Shown piece by piece: positions 1 through 6,140 of a stretch of 7,163 bases of DNA. The notes under the pieces are model-generated. The model ran no database searches. It saw only the letters and a program-made list of their open reading frames with translations, and was not told the origin of the DNA. Numbering within the stretch: the stretch's first letter is position 1; every line of letters starts with the position of its first letter. The position numbers were made by a program, and so were the translations under genes. This DNA is from SVTX01 sp045638125 (GTDB lineage Bacteria > Bacillota > Clostridia > Oscillospirales > CAG-272), in the NCBI GenBank assembly GCA_045638125.1, contig JAZUAS010000017.1:1-7163 (forward strand), read 5' to 3'.

Positions 1-71
1 GACATGGCTACGATCCGACTTCTCTGAATGTCAAAGATACGTCCCGTTTGTTCGTATATGTTAGTAGACAC
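1..71 (-). CDS. Glycyl-radical enzyme activating protein (radical SAM), N-terminal fragment
   Basis: Only the first 23 codons are in the window; the gene runs off the left edge. It starts at GTG 71-69, preceded by an AAAGGAG ribosome binding site (84-78) with a 6-nt spacer. The peptide begins MSTNIYEQTGRIFDIQR, and GRIFDIQR is the usual opening of the activases that install the glycyl radical using S-adenosylmethionine and a [4Fe-4S] cluster. The gene lies directly downstream of the dehydratase, where such activases are normally encoded. The next residues are SRIVAMS, whereas most activases I recall have a short stretch leading straight to HDGPGIRT. The CxxxCxxC cluster motif lies outside the window. 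Identity is inferred from the opening motif, the RBS and the neighbouring gene. Confidence 0.7.
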   Translation of the reverse strand, partial: MSTNIYEQTGRIFDIQRSRIVAM

Positions 72-104
72 GTCGGTCTCCTTTCGTTTTATTTCCTTCG
101 GCAA

Positions 105-159
105 CTTAAAACCTTTTTGAGAAAAAGGTTTTAAGAATTCCAAAAACTTCAAATAAGGC
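105..159 (-). repeat. Palindromic intergenic element, copy 1 (minus orientation)
   Basis: Read on the minus strand, this begins with CCTTATTT, then GAAGTTTTTGG, then a perfect 14-bp stem (arms 105-118 and 122-135, CTTAAAACCTTTTT) with a 3-nt loop. The same layout, with a different stem sequence, recurs at 231-288 in the opposite orientation and at 2981-3030. It lies between the dehydratase and the activase. No U-run follows the stem in the direction of transcription, so it does not look like an ordinary intrinsic terminator. It may stabilise or process the mRNA between the two genes. Confidence 0.65.
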
Positions 160-183
160 GAGTAATAATTTCTACAATTATAT

Positions 184-206
184 TTTCACTACACCATTTA
201 GTGAAA
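184..206. repeat. Small hairpin between two diverging palindromic elements
   Basis: An 8-bp perfect inverted repeat, TTTCACTA (184-191) and TAGTGAAA (199-206), encloses the 7-nt loop CACCATT. It lies in the middle of the 72-300 gap, between repeat copies 1 and 2. Its arms contain TTTCAC and GTGAAA, which recall the ATTTCAC spacer of the array at 6830-6952. That link is only suggestive. Confidence 0.5.
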
Positions 207-230
207 TAAAATGTCTGTAACCATTACTGT

Positions 231-288
231 CCTTATTCAAGGTTTTTGGGAGGTGCGGAACCCTTTTTCCTTAAAAAAGGGTTCCGCA
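231..288 (+). repeat. Palindromic intergenic element, copy 2
   Basis: It begins CCTTATTC at 231, followed by AAGGTTTTTGGG and a perfect 15-bp stem: arms 254-268 and 274-288, TGCGGAACCCTTTTT, loop of 5 nt. It ends 12 nt past the stop codon of the dehydratase. Its head faces away from copy 1, so the two copies form an outward-pointing pair around 160-230. In the transcribed direction the stem is followed by CCTCCCAAAAACC and not by a U-run. A role in 3'-end protection or attenuation of the dehydratase message is possible but unproven. Confidence 0.7.
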
Positions 289-300
289 TTCGCCTCTCAA

Positions 301-2832
301 TTAGATGTTACCCTGCTCGGTACGGTTGATAATATCGTCCTGGAGCGAGCGAGAGAGGGTAGTGAAGAGTGCGCTATATCCTGCAACTCTTACTACGAGA
401 GTCTTATACTTTTCGGGGTTCTTCTGCGCGTCGAGAAGTGTTTCTCTGGAAACTACGTTGTACTGAACGTGCATACCCTTCTGATCGAAGTATCCGCGGA
501 GGTAAGCCACGAACTTTTCAAGGCTTGCCATGCTGGAGAGTGCGGAGGGATGGAATTTCTGGTTAAAGAGCGTACCGTTGGAAGCCACTGCGTGGTCAAG
601 GCGGGCAACCGAGTTAGCGGTTGCGGTGGGGCCCTTGACGTCTCTGCCCGATGCAGGGCCTACGCCGTCTGCGATGGGGGTGAATGCAAGGCGTCCGTCG
701 GGAGTAGCTCCGGTCTGGTAACCAAGCGGAACGTTAGCCGATACGGGGTAAAGTCCTGCCTGATAGATTCCTCCACGAGGATTAGTGAACTTCTCAAAGG
801 GCTTGGTGTAGCTATTACCAACGTCGCGCGCAAATGCGTCGACCTCGGGAATATCGTTACCGTACTTGGGAAGTGCTTCTATCATCTTGAGGATCTCATC
901 GTATCTTGCCTTTTTGTCGGCGGAGATGTGAGAAGCCTCGGTAAATGTAGTGTAGATCTGCTTGATGGTGCTTTCGGTGACCTCTACACCGCTTGCGTCA
1001 AGCTGCTTTGCAACCTCTGTGGTCAGCTCGATCGCCTTCTTGGGGATGTAACCCTTACCGAAGTTGTCTGCAAGTGCCTGCTTCATCTCTGCCATAGTGA
1101 CCTTCTTCTCATCGAAAACGAGAGTCTTTATAGCGAGAAGCGCGTCGGTCATGTTGGCGATACCAAATCCCTGAGGACCTGTGAAGTTGTAGTGAGCGCC
1201 GCCCTCCTGGAGAGAAACGCCCTTTTCGATACAGTCGTTGCAGAGGCAAGACTCAAAGGGAAGAGGACAACGAACACCGTGAGCATAGTCAACAGCGTTG
1301 TCTGCCTGTACCATCATTTCAATAAAGTAGTTCTGCTGAGCCTTGTATGCCTCATAGAACTCCTCAAACGTTGTCATCTTTTCAACGTCTCCGGTCTGAA
1401 GACCGATAAGCTCGCCCTTGTCATATCCGTTGGAGAATACAAGCTCGATAGGACGGCACATGTTAAAGAATGCAGCATCGTGCCAGCCGTCGGTCTTGCC
1501 ACCCTTTTGAGGCTCAACGCAACCGATAATCGCGTAGTCACGAGCATCCTCGAGGGTAAGACCTCTTGCCATGATCGCAGGAATGATAACCTCGTCGTTA
1601 TAGAACGCGGGAACGCCAAGTCCCTCTCTTACAACCGAAGCCGCCTTGATAAGAAGGTCGTGGGGAGTGCGGTTCCAAACTCTGATAGAGAGCGAGGGCT
1701 GGGGAAGACGAACGTGCATAGTTGCTTCCATACACATATACGAGAGATCGTTGGTAACGTCGATACCTTCCTCATTCTGTCCGCCGACGATAAGGTTTTG
1801 GAACAGACCGTAGCCTGCAAAGCCTTCAGCCGATGCGGCATCTCTTACCTTGGTAAGGTCGTTGAGCTTTACCCAGAGGCAGTCGATGTATTCCTGCGCC
1901 TCTTCATAAGTGATAGCGCCGCTGTCGATATCCTTCTTGAAAAGAGGATACATATACTGGTCAAAGCGTCCGGGAGAGATAGAGTGTCCACTCGACTCGC
2001 ACTGGATAAGCTGCTGAACGAACCAGAAAGCCTGACACGCTTCGTAGAAATTACGAGCGGGCTTGGCAGGGATTCTGTCGCAGGTCTCCGCTATACGGAG
2101 AAGCTCTGCTTTTCTCTTGCTGTCGGTGCACTCTGCCGCTTCCTTGCGAGCAAGGTCAGAGTGACGATGAGCGTATGTAATTACCGCCTCACAGCTCTCG
2201 ATTACGGACTCAAGGAAATTCTTGCGGGAAAGATAGTCACCATTTCCGGCATAAAGCTTGGACATTGCTTCGCGTGCCTCGGCTATAATGCCCTCCATGC
2301 CCTTATATATAACCTTTGCGTAATCTACGTTAATATGACCGATACCGTTGTAGAAGTAGTTTCCTACGGTAAAGATTCCGTGATTGAGGAAGACGTCAAG
2401 AACCTTGGGATCCATAGACTGTGCCGCAAGATCACTAACGGTTCTGCCCTTCCAGTAAGGATGCACCTTCTTAAGTCTTTCAACCGTTTCGGGAGAAATG
2501 TAGAATCGGTCTGCATCTCTGGTTGCTATTGTGTCGTACTCGCCCTCAAGCCATTCAAACGAGTACTCGGGGAAGGTCTGACAGCTGCGGGGAACTATCG
2601 AGTTGCTTCCAACGAAAAGCTCGTAGGGACGAATAATGATCGGAATGTTTTCAAGAATATGGCGGAAAGCCGCAGAACGACGCTTGACCATAGGAAGCGC
2701 CTCTGTCATCTTGTAGCTTTCGGTCAAAAGCTCGGCTCTGTCTGCCTCGATCTGAGGAGTTGCCTCGTACAGATGATCGATAAGCTTCTGTATTCTTGGA
2801 CTCTTATCTATTACAAATTTAATCTGACTCAT
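301..2832 (-). CDS. B12-independent glycyl-radical propanediol/glycerol dehydratase
   Basis: This 843-residue glycyl radical enzyme is predicted to dehydrate 1,2-propanediol to propionaldehyde (glycerol is the alternative substrate) in the microcompartment lumen. The radical-site cysteine is C438 in IIGCVEPQ, with the base E440 two residues on. The substrate-binding H166 (NGIGHINVD), H283 and S284 (SSGHSISPGRFDQY) and D452 (GWHDAAFFN) are present. The glycyl radical site is G818 in VVRVAGYSALF. The CVEPQ / GWHDAAFFNMCRP signature is that of diol dehydratases rather than choline TMA-lyase or pyruvate formate-lyase. Length and residue spacing match the Roseburia inulinivorans enzyme as I remember it. 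The start ATG (2832) has CGGAG at 2848-2844, spaced 11 nt. There is no long N-terminal extension of the kind that carries the targeting peptide in many BMC-borne GREs. A 226-nt gap separates it from pduT upstream, so it may have separate transcriptional or processing control. The choice between propanediol and glycerol is an inference from family resemblance. Confidence 0.95.
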   Translation of the reverse strand: MSQIKFVIDKSPRIQKLIDHLYEATPQIEADRAELLTESYKMTEALPMVKRRSAAFRHILENIPIIIRPYELFVGSNSIVPRSCQTFPEYSFEWLEGEYDTIATRDADRFYISPETVERLKKVHPYWKGRTVSDLAAQSMDPKVLDVFLNHGIFTVGNYFYNGIGHINVDYAKVIYKGMEGIIAEAREAMSKLYAGNGDYLSRKNFLESVIESCEAVITYAHRHSDLARKEAAECTDSKRKAELLRIAETCDRIPAKPARNFYEACQAFWFVQQLIQCESSGHSISPGRFDQYMYPLFKKDIDSGAITYEEAQEYIDCLWVKLNDLTKVRDAASAEGFAGYGLFQNLIVGGQNEEGIDVTNDLSYMCMEATMHVRLPQPSLSIRVWNRTPHDLLIKAASVVREGLGVPAFYNDEVIIPAIMARGLTLEDARDYAIIGCVEPQKGGKTDGWHDAAFFNMCRPIELVFSNGYDKGELIGLQTGDVEKMTTFEEFYEAYKAQQNYFIEMMVQADNAVDYAHGVRCPLPFESCLCNDCIEKGVSLQEGGAHYNFTGPQGFGIANMTDALLAIKTLVFDEKKVTMAEMKQALADNFGKGYIPKKAIELTTEVAKQLDASGVEVTESTIKQIYTTFTEASHISADKKARYDEILKMIEALPKYGNDIPEVDAFARDVGNSYTKPFEKFTNPRGGIYQAGLYPVSANVPLGYQTGATPDGRLAFTPIADGVGPASGRDVKGPTATANSVARLDHAVASNGTLFNQKFHPSALSSMASLEKFVAYLRGYFDQKGMHVQYNVVSRETLLDAQKNPEKYKTLVVRVAGYSALFTTLSRSLQDDIINRTEQGNI

Positions 2833-2903
2833 AGTTTTAGTTTCTCCGTAATTTTATTTGGGAGTTGTGTTGCTTTTTCAAAAATATAAGAATTGCTCGC
2901 AAC

Positions 2904-2934
2904 ATGATAGCGAATAAATTTTGATTTAAGTCAA
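2904..2934 (-). promoter_or_regulatory. Weak candidate promoter ahead of the dehydratase
   Basis: On the minus strand TTGACT (2934-2929) is followed 19 nt later by TATCAT (2909-2904), about 70 nt upstream of the dehydratase start. The spacer is longer than the preferred 17 nt and the -10 is imperfect, so support is weak. The -35 overlaps the inverted repeat at 2923-2970, which would suit an operator. The unusually long 226-nt gap in an otherwise tight operon is the main reason to consider it. Confidence 0.22.
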
Positions 2935-2970
2935 TCCCACTTCAAATAACTGTATGGGGTTGATTTAATC
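2923..2970. repeat. Imperfect inverted repeat upstream of the dehydratase
   Basis: The left arm 2923-2938 (GATTTAAGTCAATCCC) and right arm 2956-2970 (GGGGTTGATTTAATC) are complementary apart from one extra base, one mismatch and one G-T pair, and enclose about 17 nt. It sits in the gap between pduT and the dehydratase gene. It could be an operator or an mRNA stem-loop. It lacks a T-run on the minus strand that would mark a terminator. Confidence 0.45.
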
Positions 2971-2980
2971 CTTTTTGTGG

Positions 2981-3030
2981 GAAGTTCTTTGGAGAGCTCG
3001 AGAACCTCTTTCTTCCAAGAAAGGTTCTCG
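2981..3030 (+). repeat. Palindromic intergenic element, copy 3
   Basis: The flank GAAGTTCTTTGGAGAG is followed by the stem CGAGAACC (2999-3006) paired with GGTTCTCG (3023-3030), continued by TTTCTT (3009-3014) paired with AAGAAA (3017-3022). Two bulged bases lie at 3007-3008 and the loop is 2 nt. Like copy 2, it lies shortly downstream of a minus-strand stop codon, here that of pduT. The flank resembles copies 1 and 2 while the stem sequence differs but remains self-complementary, which indicates that pairing is conserved. Confidence 0.6.
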
Positions 3031-3058
3031 AACGCATCCCTCGCGTCCCTTGCGTCTC

Positions 3059-3604
3059 TTAGATCTGATCCCAGAGCTCGCCGTGGGGAGCGGCGATCAC
3101 GGAGCTTCCGAAGAAGAGTCCCTGATCCTTTGCGTGCTGAGCGCCTGCTTCAACAGCTGCGGTAACGTCACCAACGTCACCGGTGATAAGGCAAACGCCC
3201 TTACCACCCATACCGCGGGAGGTACGAAGCTCGAAAATAGAAACCTTTGCGGTCTTAACTGCGATATCAGCCGCCTTAATGATGGAAGCTGCGGAGTAGG
3301 TCTCGATGATACCGAGACTACCCTTCTTTTCGGTGGGAGCGGTGCCGAAGAGGGAGGTGATGACCTGCTCATCGATACGACCCATAATGGAGGAGTCAAC
3401 GAGCTTTTCGTCGAAGCGCTCCTTAACGTGCTCAACTGCACTTGTTACGTTAGAAATGGAACCTGTAAGAATGATCTCGTACTTACCGGGGCAAGCGGGA
3501 CGAGCAGATACAAGACTGATGCCTGCGCTCTTGAGAGCCGCGTCGGTTGCCTCAATACCCTTTGCTATGCTTTTAAGTTCAATTACACCAATTGCCTGAT
3601 ACAT
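3059..3604 (-). CDS. pduT: PduT-like BMC-T tandem-domain shell protein with Fe-S pore
   Basis: This 181-residue shell protein carries two fused BMC domains: roughly residues 1-85 (opening MYQAIGVIELKSIAKGIEA) and 94-181 (GSLGIIETYSAASIIKAAD). Such proteins form trimeric pseudohexamers in the facets of the shell. C38, in ARPACPGKYE, aligns with the cysteine that in PduT lets three subunits hold one [4Fe-4S] cluster in the central pore, as I recall the Citrobacter/Salmonella protein (ICPGKF). Length equals that of characterised PduT (about 184). The start ATG (3604) has AGGAAA at 3616-3611, 6 nt away. It lies 44 nt downstream of pduS, whose product is the expected electron partner. A role in passing electrons across the shell follows from the family; the match of the key cysteine is seen directly. 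Confidence 0.94.
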   Translation of the reverse strand: MYQAIGVIELKSIAKGIEATDAALKSAGISLVSARPACPGKYEIILTGSISNVTSAVEHVKERFDEKLVDSSIMGRIDEQVITSLFGTAPTEKKGSLGIIETYSAASIIKAADIAVKTAKVSIFELRTSRGMGGKGVCLITGDVGDVTAAVEAGAQHAKDQGLFFGSSVIAAPHGELWDQI

Positions 3605-3648
3605 TATGTATTTCCTGTGCCTTTCTTTATTACGATATGTGTTTGGAC

Positions 3649-4974
3649 TTAAGCCTCAATGATGATCTTTGTAGGATCAACAAAGGTTACTTTGCCGCTG
3701 ATGGAAGCGAACTGGGGGAGAGAAAGTCCTGCGCCGGGGTTTGCGATAAGCTGGCCTTCCTCAACTATGTCGCCTACGTTGACCGCAGGAACAGAGGGAG
3801 CGCCGATGTGACCCGACATCATGATCTCTACCTTGCTTGCCTTGAGCTTTTCGGGGATGTACTTGGATACTACGTCGTACTTGTGTACGCTGAGCATATC
3901 CTCCCACTTTGCAGACTGGATCATTCTGTAAGGACGGTCGGAGGAAACCTTGTAGGTTTCGCTTCCGGACTGGAATCTAATCTTGTTCTTTGCAAGGATG
4001 CCCTTGAGGTTAAGGATAACGTCCTTGGGAGAGATCTCCTGACAGCAAACCTCAGCACAAACTCCGCAAGAGCAGCAGAGGGAAGCGGTTGCGATCATCT
4101 CGGGATTGTCGTTCGCAGCGTTGCCCATAGCGACTCTGATCATCTTGTGGGGCTCGATGGGATAACCGAGAAGGTGTCTGGGACACATTTCGGTACATCT
4201 GGAGCATCCACAACAAGCAGAAGCCGCACGGCGAAGCATATCGTTCATGTCAACTCTCTTATTCTTGATCGCGCGTGCGGTCTCGGGAATGATGAGAAGA
4301 GACTTTGTGGTCTTTGTTACGGTAGCGGTTGCGGGATCCTTGATACGGCCCATGGAAGGACCGCCGTCGATCATAGCGTGGGTGTCCTTAACCGTAACAC
4401 CGAGCTGAGCGAAGATCTCGGAAACGCGCATACCTACGGGAACCTTAACGGTGTATCTTTCGGGGATGTCGCCACCGATTGTAAGCCACTTTTCGGTAAC
4501 GGGCTTACCCTCGTTTACTGCGCGCCAGATGTTGTAAACTGTCTCGCCGTTGTAAACGATAACGCCTGCGGTGATGGGGAGATTGCCGGGCTTAACAACT
4601 CTGCCGGTTGCCTCGTAGATCTGGTTGATTTCATCACCCATAGGATATACGTTGGGGAGGAGCTTGACGGTTACACCCTCTGCAAGGGTCTGACCTTCGC
4701 TATAGCCGAGCATGTGAGCTCTGTGCTCCTTGATCGCTACGTAAGTGTGCTTGATGCCTGTTTCAGCCATAACGAGCTTTGCGCCCTCTGCGATCTTGGA
4801 CATTTCCTCGCGCATGATCATGTAATCGGTGTACATGAGGGGCTCGCACTCTGCACAGTTAATAACGAGAATTTCTGCGCTGTCGGCAAGCTTTGCATAG
4901 GAGGGGAATCCTGCACCACCTGCACCAACGATGCTGTTGTTTTGCATTATTGATTTTAAATTCATTTCTGACAT
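3649..4974 (-). CDS. pduS: PduS-like RnfC-type Fe-S flavoprotein
   Basis: From the chosen ATG the protein has 441 residues, close to PduS (about 450). The N-terminal nucleotide/flavin-binding region of the RnfC/complex I 51-kDa type opens with IVGAGGAGFPSYAKL (15-29) and continues with VINCAECEP (38-45). An SLBB-like segment follows at about 165-215. Two ferredoxin-type [4Fe-4S] motifs are complete: C254, C257, C260, C264 and C300, C303, C306, C310. The C-terminus (about 385-441, with GDIVEEGQ and SGKVTFVD) looks like the RnfC barrel-sandwich domain. Family members oxidise NADH and pass electrons to cobalamin or to PduT. The dehydratase here needs no B12, so another acceptor is likely. ATG 4974 is preferred over the in-frame TTG at 5007 because GAGG (4984-4981) stands 6 nt before it and TTG has no visible RBS. 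It is probably associated with the shell through PduT. Confidence 0.93.
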   Translation of the reverse strand: MSEMNLKSIMQNNSIVGAGGAGFPSYAKLADSAEILVINCAECEPLMYTDYMIMREEMSKIAEGAKLVMAETGIKHTYVAIKEHRAHMLGYSEGQTLAEGVTVKLLPNVYPMGDEINQIYEATGRVVKPGNLPITAGVIVYNGETVYNIWRAVNEGKPVTEKWLTIGGDIPERYTVKVPVGMRVSEIFAQLGVTVKDTHAMIDGGPSMGRIKDPATATVTKTTKSLLIIPETARAIKNKRVDMNDMLRRAASACCGCSRCTEMCPRHLLGYPIEPHKMIRVAMGNAANDNPEMIATASLCCSCGVCAEVCCQEISPKDVILNLKGILAKNKIRFQSGSETYKVSSDRPYRMIQSAKWEDMLSVHKYDVVSKYIPEKLKASKVEIMMSGHIGAPSVPAVNVGDIVEEGQLIANPGAGLSLPQFASISGKVTFVDPTKIIIEA

Positions 4975-4980
4975 TGTTGG

Positions 4981-4984
4981 CCTC
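4981..4984 (-). promoter_or_regulatory. Ribosome binding site deciding the pduS start
   Basis: GAGG on the minus strand stands 6 nt before ATG 4974. The longer reading from TTG 5007, which begins just after the stop codon of the pentamer gene, would add 11 residues (MIKHIKKTRPT) unlike the family N-terminus and has no Shine-Dalgarno sequence. Confidence 0.6.
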
Positions 4985-5007
4985 GTTTTCTTTATATGCT
5001 TGATCAA

Positions 5008-5271
5008 TTAGTTCTGCTTTTTATCTACTACACCGACAACTACCGCATCAACGGGAGAGCTTTCGTCGCCAACGGCAACGCGAGCGCTGCTACCGGTGGT
5101 TACAAGAACCTCTTCGCCGATACCTGCACTTACCGTGCGGTCGACCGCAACGATGAACTTGTCGGTAAGCTCGTTCTTTTCAATCACTTGAATTTCAAGA
5201 AACTTATATCCGATCAGCTTATCAAGCTTGTTGGTGGATACTATGTTTCCAATTACTTTTCCTTTTAACAT
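5008..5271 (-). CDS. EutN/CcmL-family BMC-P pentameric vertex protein
   Basis: This 87-residue protein belongs to the BMC-P family, which forms pentamers that cap the vertices of the polyhedral shell. Family features are the opening MLKGKVIGNIVSTNK, the central GIGEEVLVTTGSSAR (51-65) and the closing PVDAVVVGVVD (73-83). Length is typical (85-100). The start ATG (5271) has CAGAGG at 5284-5279, 7 nt away. It lies 30 nt downstream of pduL and 33 nt upstream of pduS, consistent with co-transcription. In pdu operons the equivalent gene is pduN, in eut operons eutN. Sequence alone does not justify choosing one symbol. Confidence 0.94.
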   Translation of the reverse strand: MLKGKVIGNIVSTNKLDKLIGYKFLEIQVIEKNELTDKFIVAVDRTVSAGIGEEVLVTTGSSARVAVGDESSPVDAVVVGVVDKKQN

Positions 5272-5301
5272 TTTTTAACCTCTGTATGTAAAGTTGTTTA
5301 A

Positions 5302-5964
5302 TCACTTAACGGGGGTAACGGTAGAACCGTTTTTGAATCCGACTGCATTTGCATCGTCGGTGTCAACGTGCATTTCAAGGCGGAAGTCCTTATGAACTCT
5401 TACCTGAACGTCAAACCAGCGGGTTCTCTTTGTGCCGCTCATAGCATCAACGTCGATGTAGTCTCCGTCCTTAACGCCGAAATGTGCCGCGTCGTCGGGA
5501 CTCATGTGGATGTGACGGTTTGCAATGATGCAGCCCTGGGAAAGTCTTACGATGCCCTTAGGTCCGATGATTGTGATGGGGGAGGAGCCAACAAGGCTTC
5601 CCGACTCACGAACGGGGGGCTTTACCTTAAGTACATACGAATCGGTAACAGAGATCTCTACCTGGCTTGCCTTTCTGAGAGGTCCGAGAACTCGAACACC
5701 CTCGATAGCCCTCATAGAGGGACCTACAATGGTCAAGGTCTCCTTGCAGGCGTACTGGCCGGGCTGGGAAAGGTCCTTGAGGTGAGTTAATTCATATCCG
5801 GGACCGAAAAGGGTCTCCAAATCTTCCTTTGTCAAGTGAATATGACGGTTGGAGATACCAACGGGAATCTCGTATCCGGTTTTGGCAGGCTCGGTCGACG
5901 TGGTGGTCATCTCCGAGACTATTTTTTTGACAATGCTTTCAATATCTTGTGTCGAAATGCTCAT
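5302..5964 (-). CDS. pduL: PduL-type phosphotransacylase
   Basis: This 220-residue enzyme exchanges CoA for phosphate on an acyl-CoA, giving acyl-phosphate and recycling CoA inside the compartment; propionyl-CoA is the expected substrate here. The family's two zinc-binding signatures are present: SNRHIHLT (38-45, H41 and H43) and ANRHIHMSPDDA (148-159, H151 and H153), plus LEMHVDTDDAN (196-206). Other family landmarks are QYACKETLTIVGP and RVLGPLRKASQVE. Residues 1-20 (MSISTQDIESIVKKIVSEMT) form a likely amphipathic helix followed by a Thr/Ser/Pro linker, the usual form of a BMC encapsulation peptide, so the enzyme is probably luminal. The start ATG (5964) has AAAGGAA at 5981-5975, 10 nt away. 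An 18-bp inverted repeat lies just upstream of that RBS. The associated aldehyde dehydrogenase is not in this window. Confidence 0.96.
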   Translation of the reverse strand: MSISTQDIESIVKKIVSEMTTTSTEPAKTGYEIPVGISNRHIHLTKEDLETLFGPGYELTHLKDLSQPGQYACKETLTIVGPSMRAIEGVRVLGPLRKASQVEISVTDSYVLKVKPPVRESGSLVGSSPITIIGPKGIVRLSQGCIIANRHIHMSPDDAAHFGVKDGDYIDVDAMSGTKRTRWFDVQVRVHKDFRLEMHVDTDDANAVGFKNGSTVTPVK

Positions 5965-5992
5965 TTTGGTTATGTTCCTTTCGATTTTTTAC

Positions 5993-6062
5993 GATAATTT
6001 TCTTATGAAGGTGCTTAATTTGGCATTTTGAAGCAATTAAATAACTTCATACGAAAATTATC
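5993..6062. repeat. Near-perfect 18-bp inverted repeat upstream of pduL
   Basis: The left arm 5993-6010 (GATAATTTTCTTATGAAG) and the right arm 6045-6062 pair at 17 of 18 positions; the only mismatch is T6003 against C6052. They enclose 34 nt, within which TTAATT (about 6015-6020) and AATTAA (about 6035-6040) can also pair. In the transcript the structure ends about 10 nt before the pduL Shine-Dalgarno sequence. It is followed by CGTAAAAAATCG, which has no U-run. It may be a 5'-protective stem, a regulator-binding site or a relic of a small mobile repeat. Confidence 0.7.
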
Positions 6063-6070
6063 TTGGGGTT

Positions 6071-6101
6071 GTGTCTTGCCCGAAATACTCGGGCAAGACA
6101 C
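6071..6101. repeat. 13-bp perfect hairpin after a BMC-H gene
   Basis: The arms GTGTCTTGCCCGA (6071-6083) and TCGGGCAAGACAC (6089-6101) are exactly complementary with a 5-nt loop. It lies 39 nt past the stop codon of the BMC-H gene at 6141-6416. In the transcribed direction it is followed by AACCCCAAG, so it does not fit an intrinsic terminator. A 3' stabiliser that raises shell-protein mRNA relative to downstream enzymes is a plausible role. A T6 run on the plus strand (6108-6113) stands 6 nt from the stem. Confidence 0.65.
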
Positions 6102-6140
6102 AAGACGTTTTTTGAAGCGCGTCCGCTGATTCTCGCTATA

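Noticed and set aside
254..288. Intrinsic terminator after the dehydratase
   Set aside because: The stem is strong but is followed by CCTCCCAAAAACC in the transcribed direction, and the activase gene lies downstream. It fits better as a member of the palindromic repeat family.
301..2832. Choline trimethylamine-lyase (CutC) as the identity of the glycyl radical enzyme
   Set aside because: The active-site context CVEPQKGGKTDGWHDAAFFN and the absence of the long N-terminal extension fit diol dehydratases. All expected diol-binding residues are present.
211..2889. An open frame of 892 codons on the plus strand, antisense to the dehydratase
   Set aside because: It is a shadow produced by codon use in the real gene. 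The translation has no recognisable domain, is rich in Cys/Ser/Val runs, and the start lacks a sensible RBS.
3097..3441. Second minus-strand reading frame of 114 codons inside pduT
   Set aside because: Ser/Arg/Pro/Leu-rich composition and full overlap with a well-supported gene show it to be a frame-shifted shadow.
3592..4953. An open frame of 453 codons on the plus strand, antisense to pduS
   Set aside because: Same cause: the opposite strand encodes a complete PduS with both Fe-S motifs, and the plus-strand product resembles nothing.
6071..6113. Intrinsic terminator (13-bp hairpin plus T6)
   Set aside because: The T-run is on the plus-strand side, 6 nt from the stem, and no plus-strand gene ends here. 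In the direction of the operon no U-run follows the stem.
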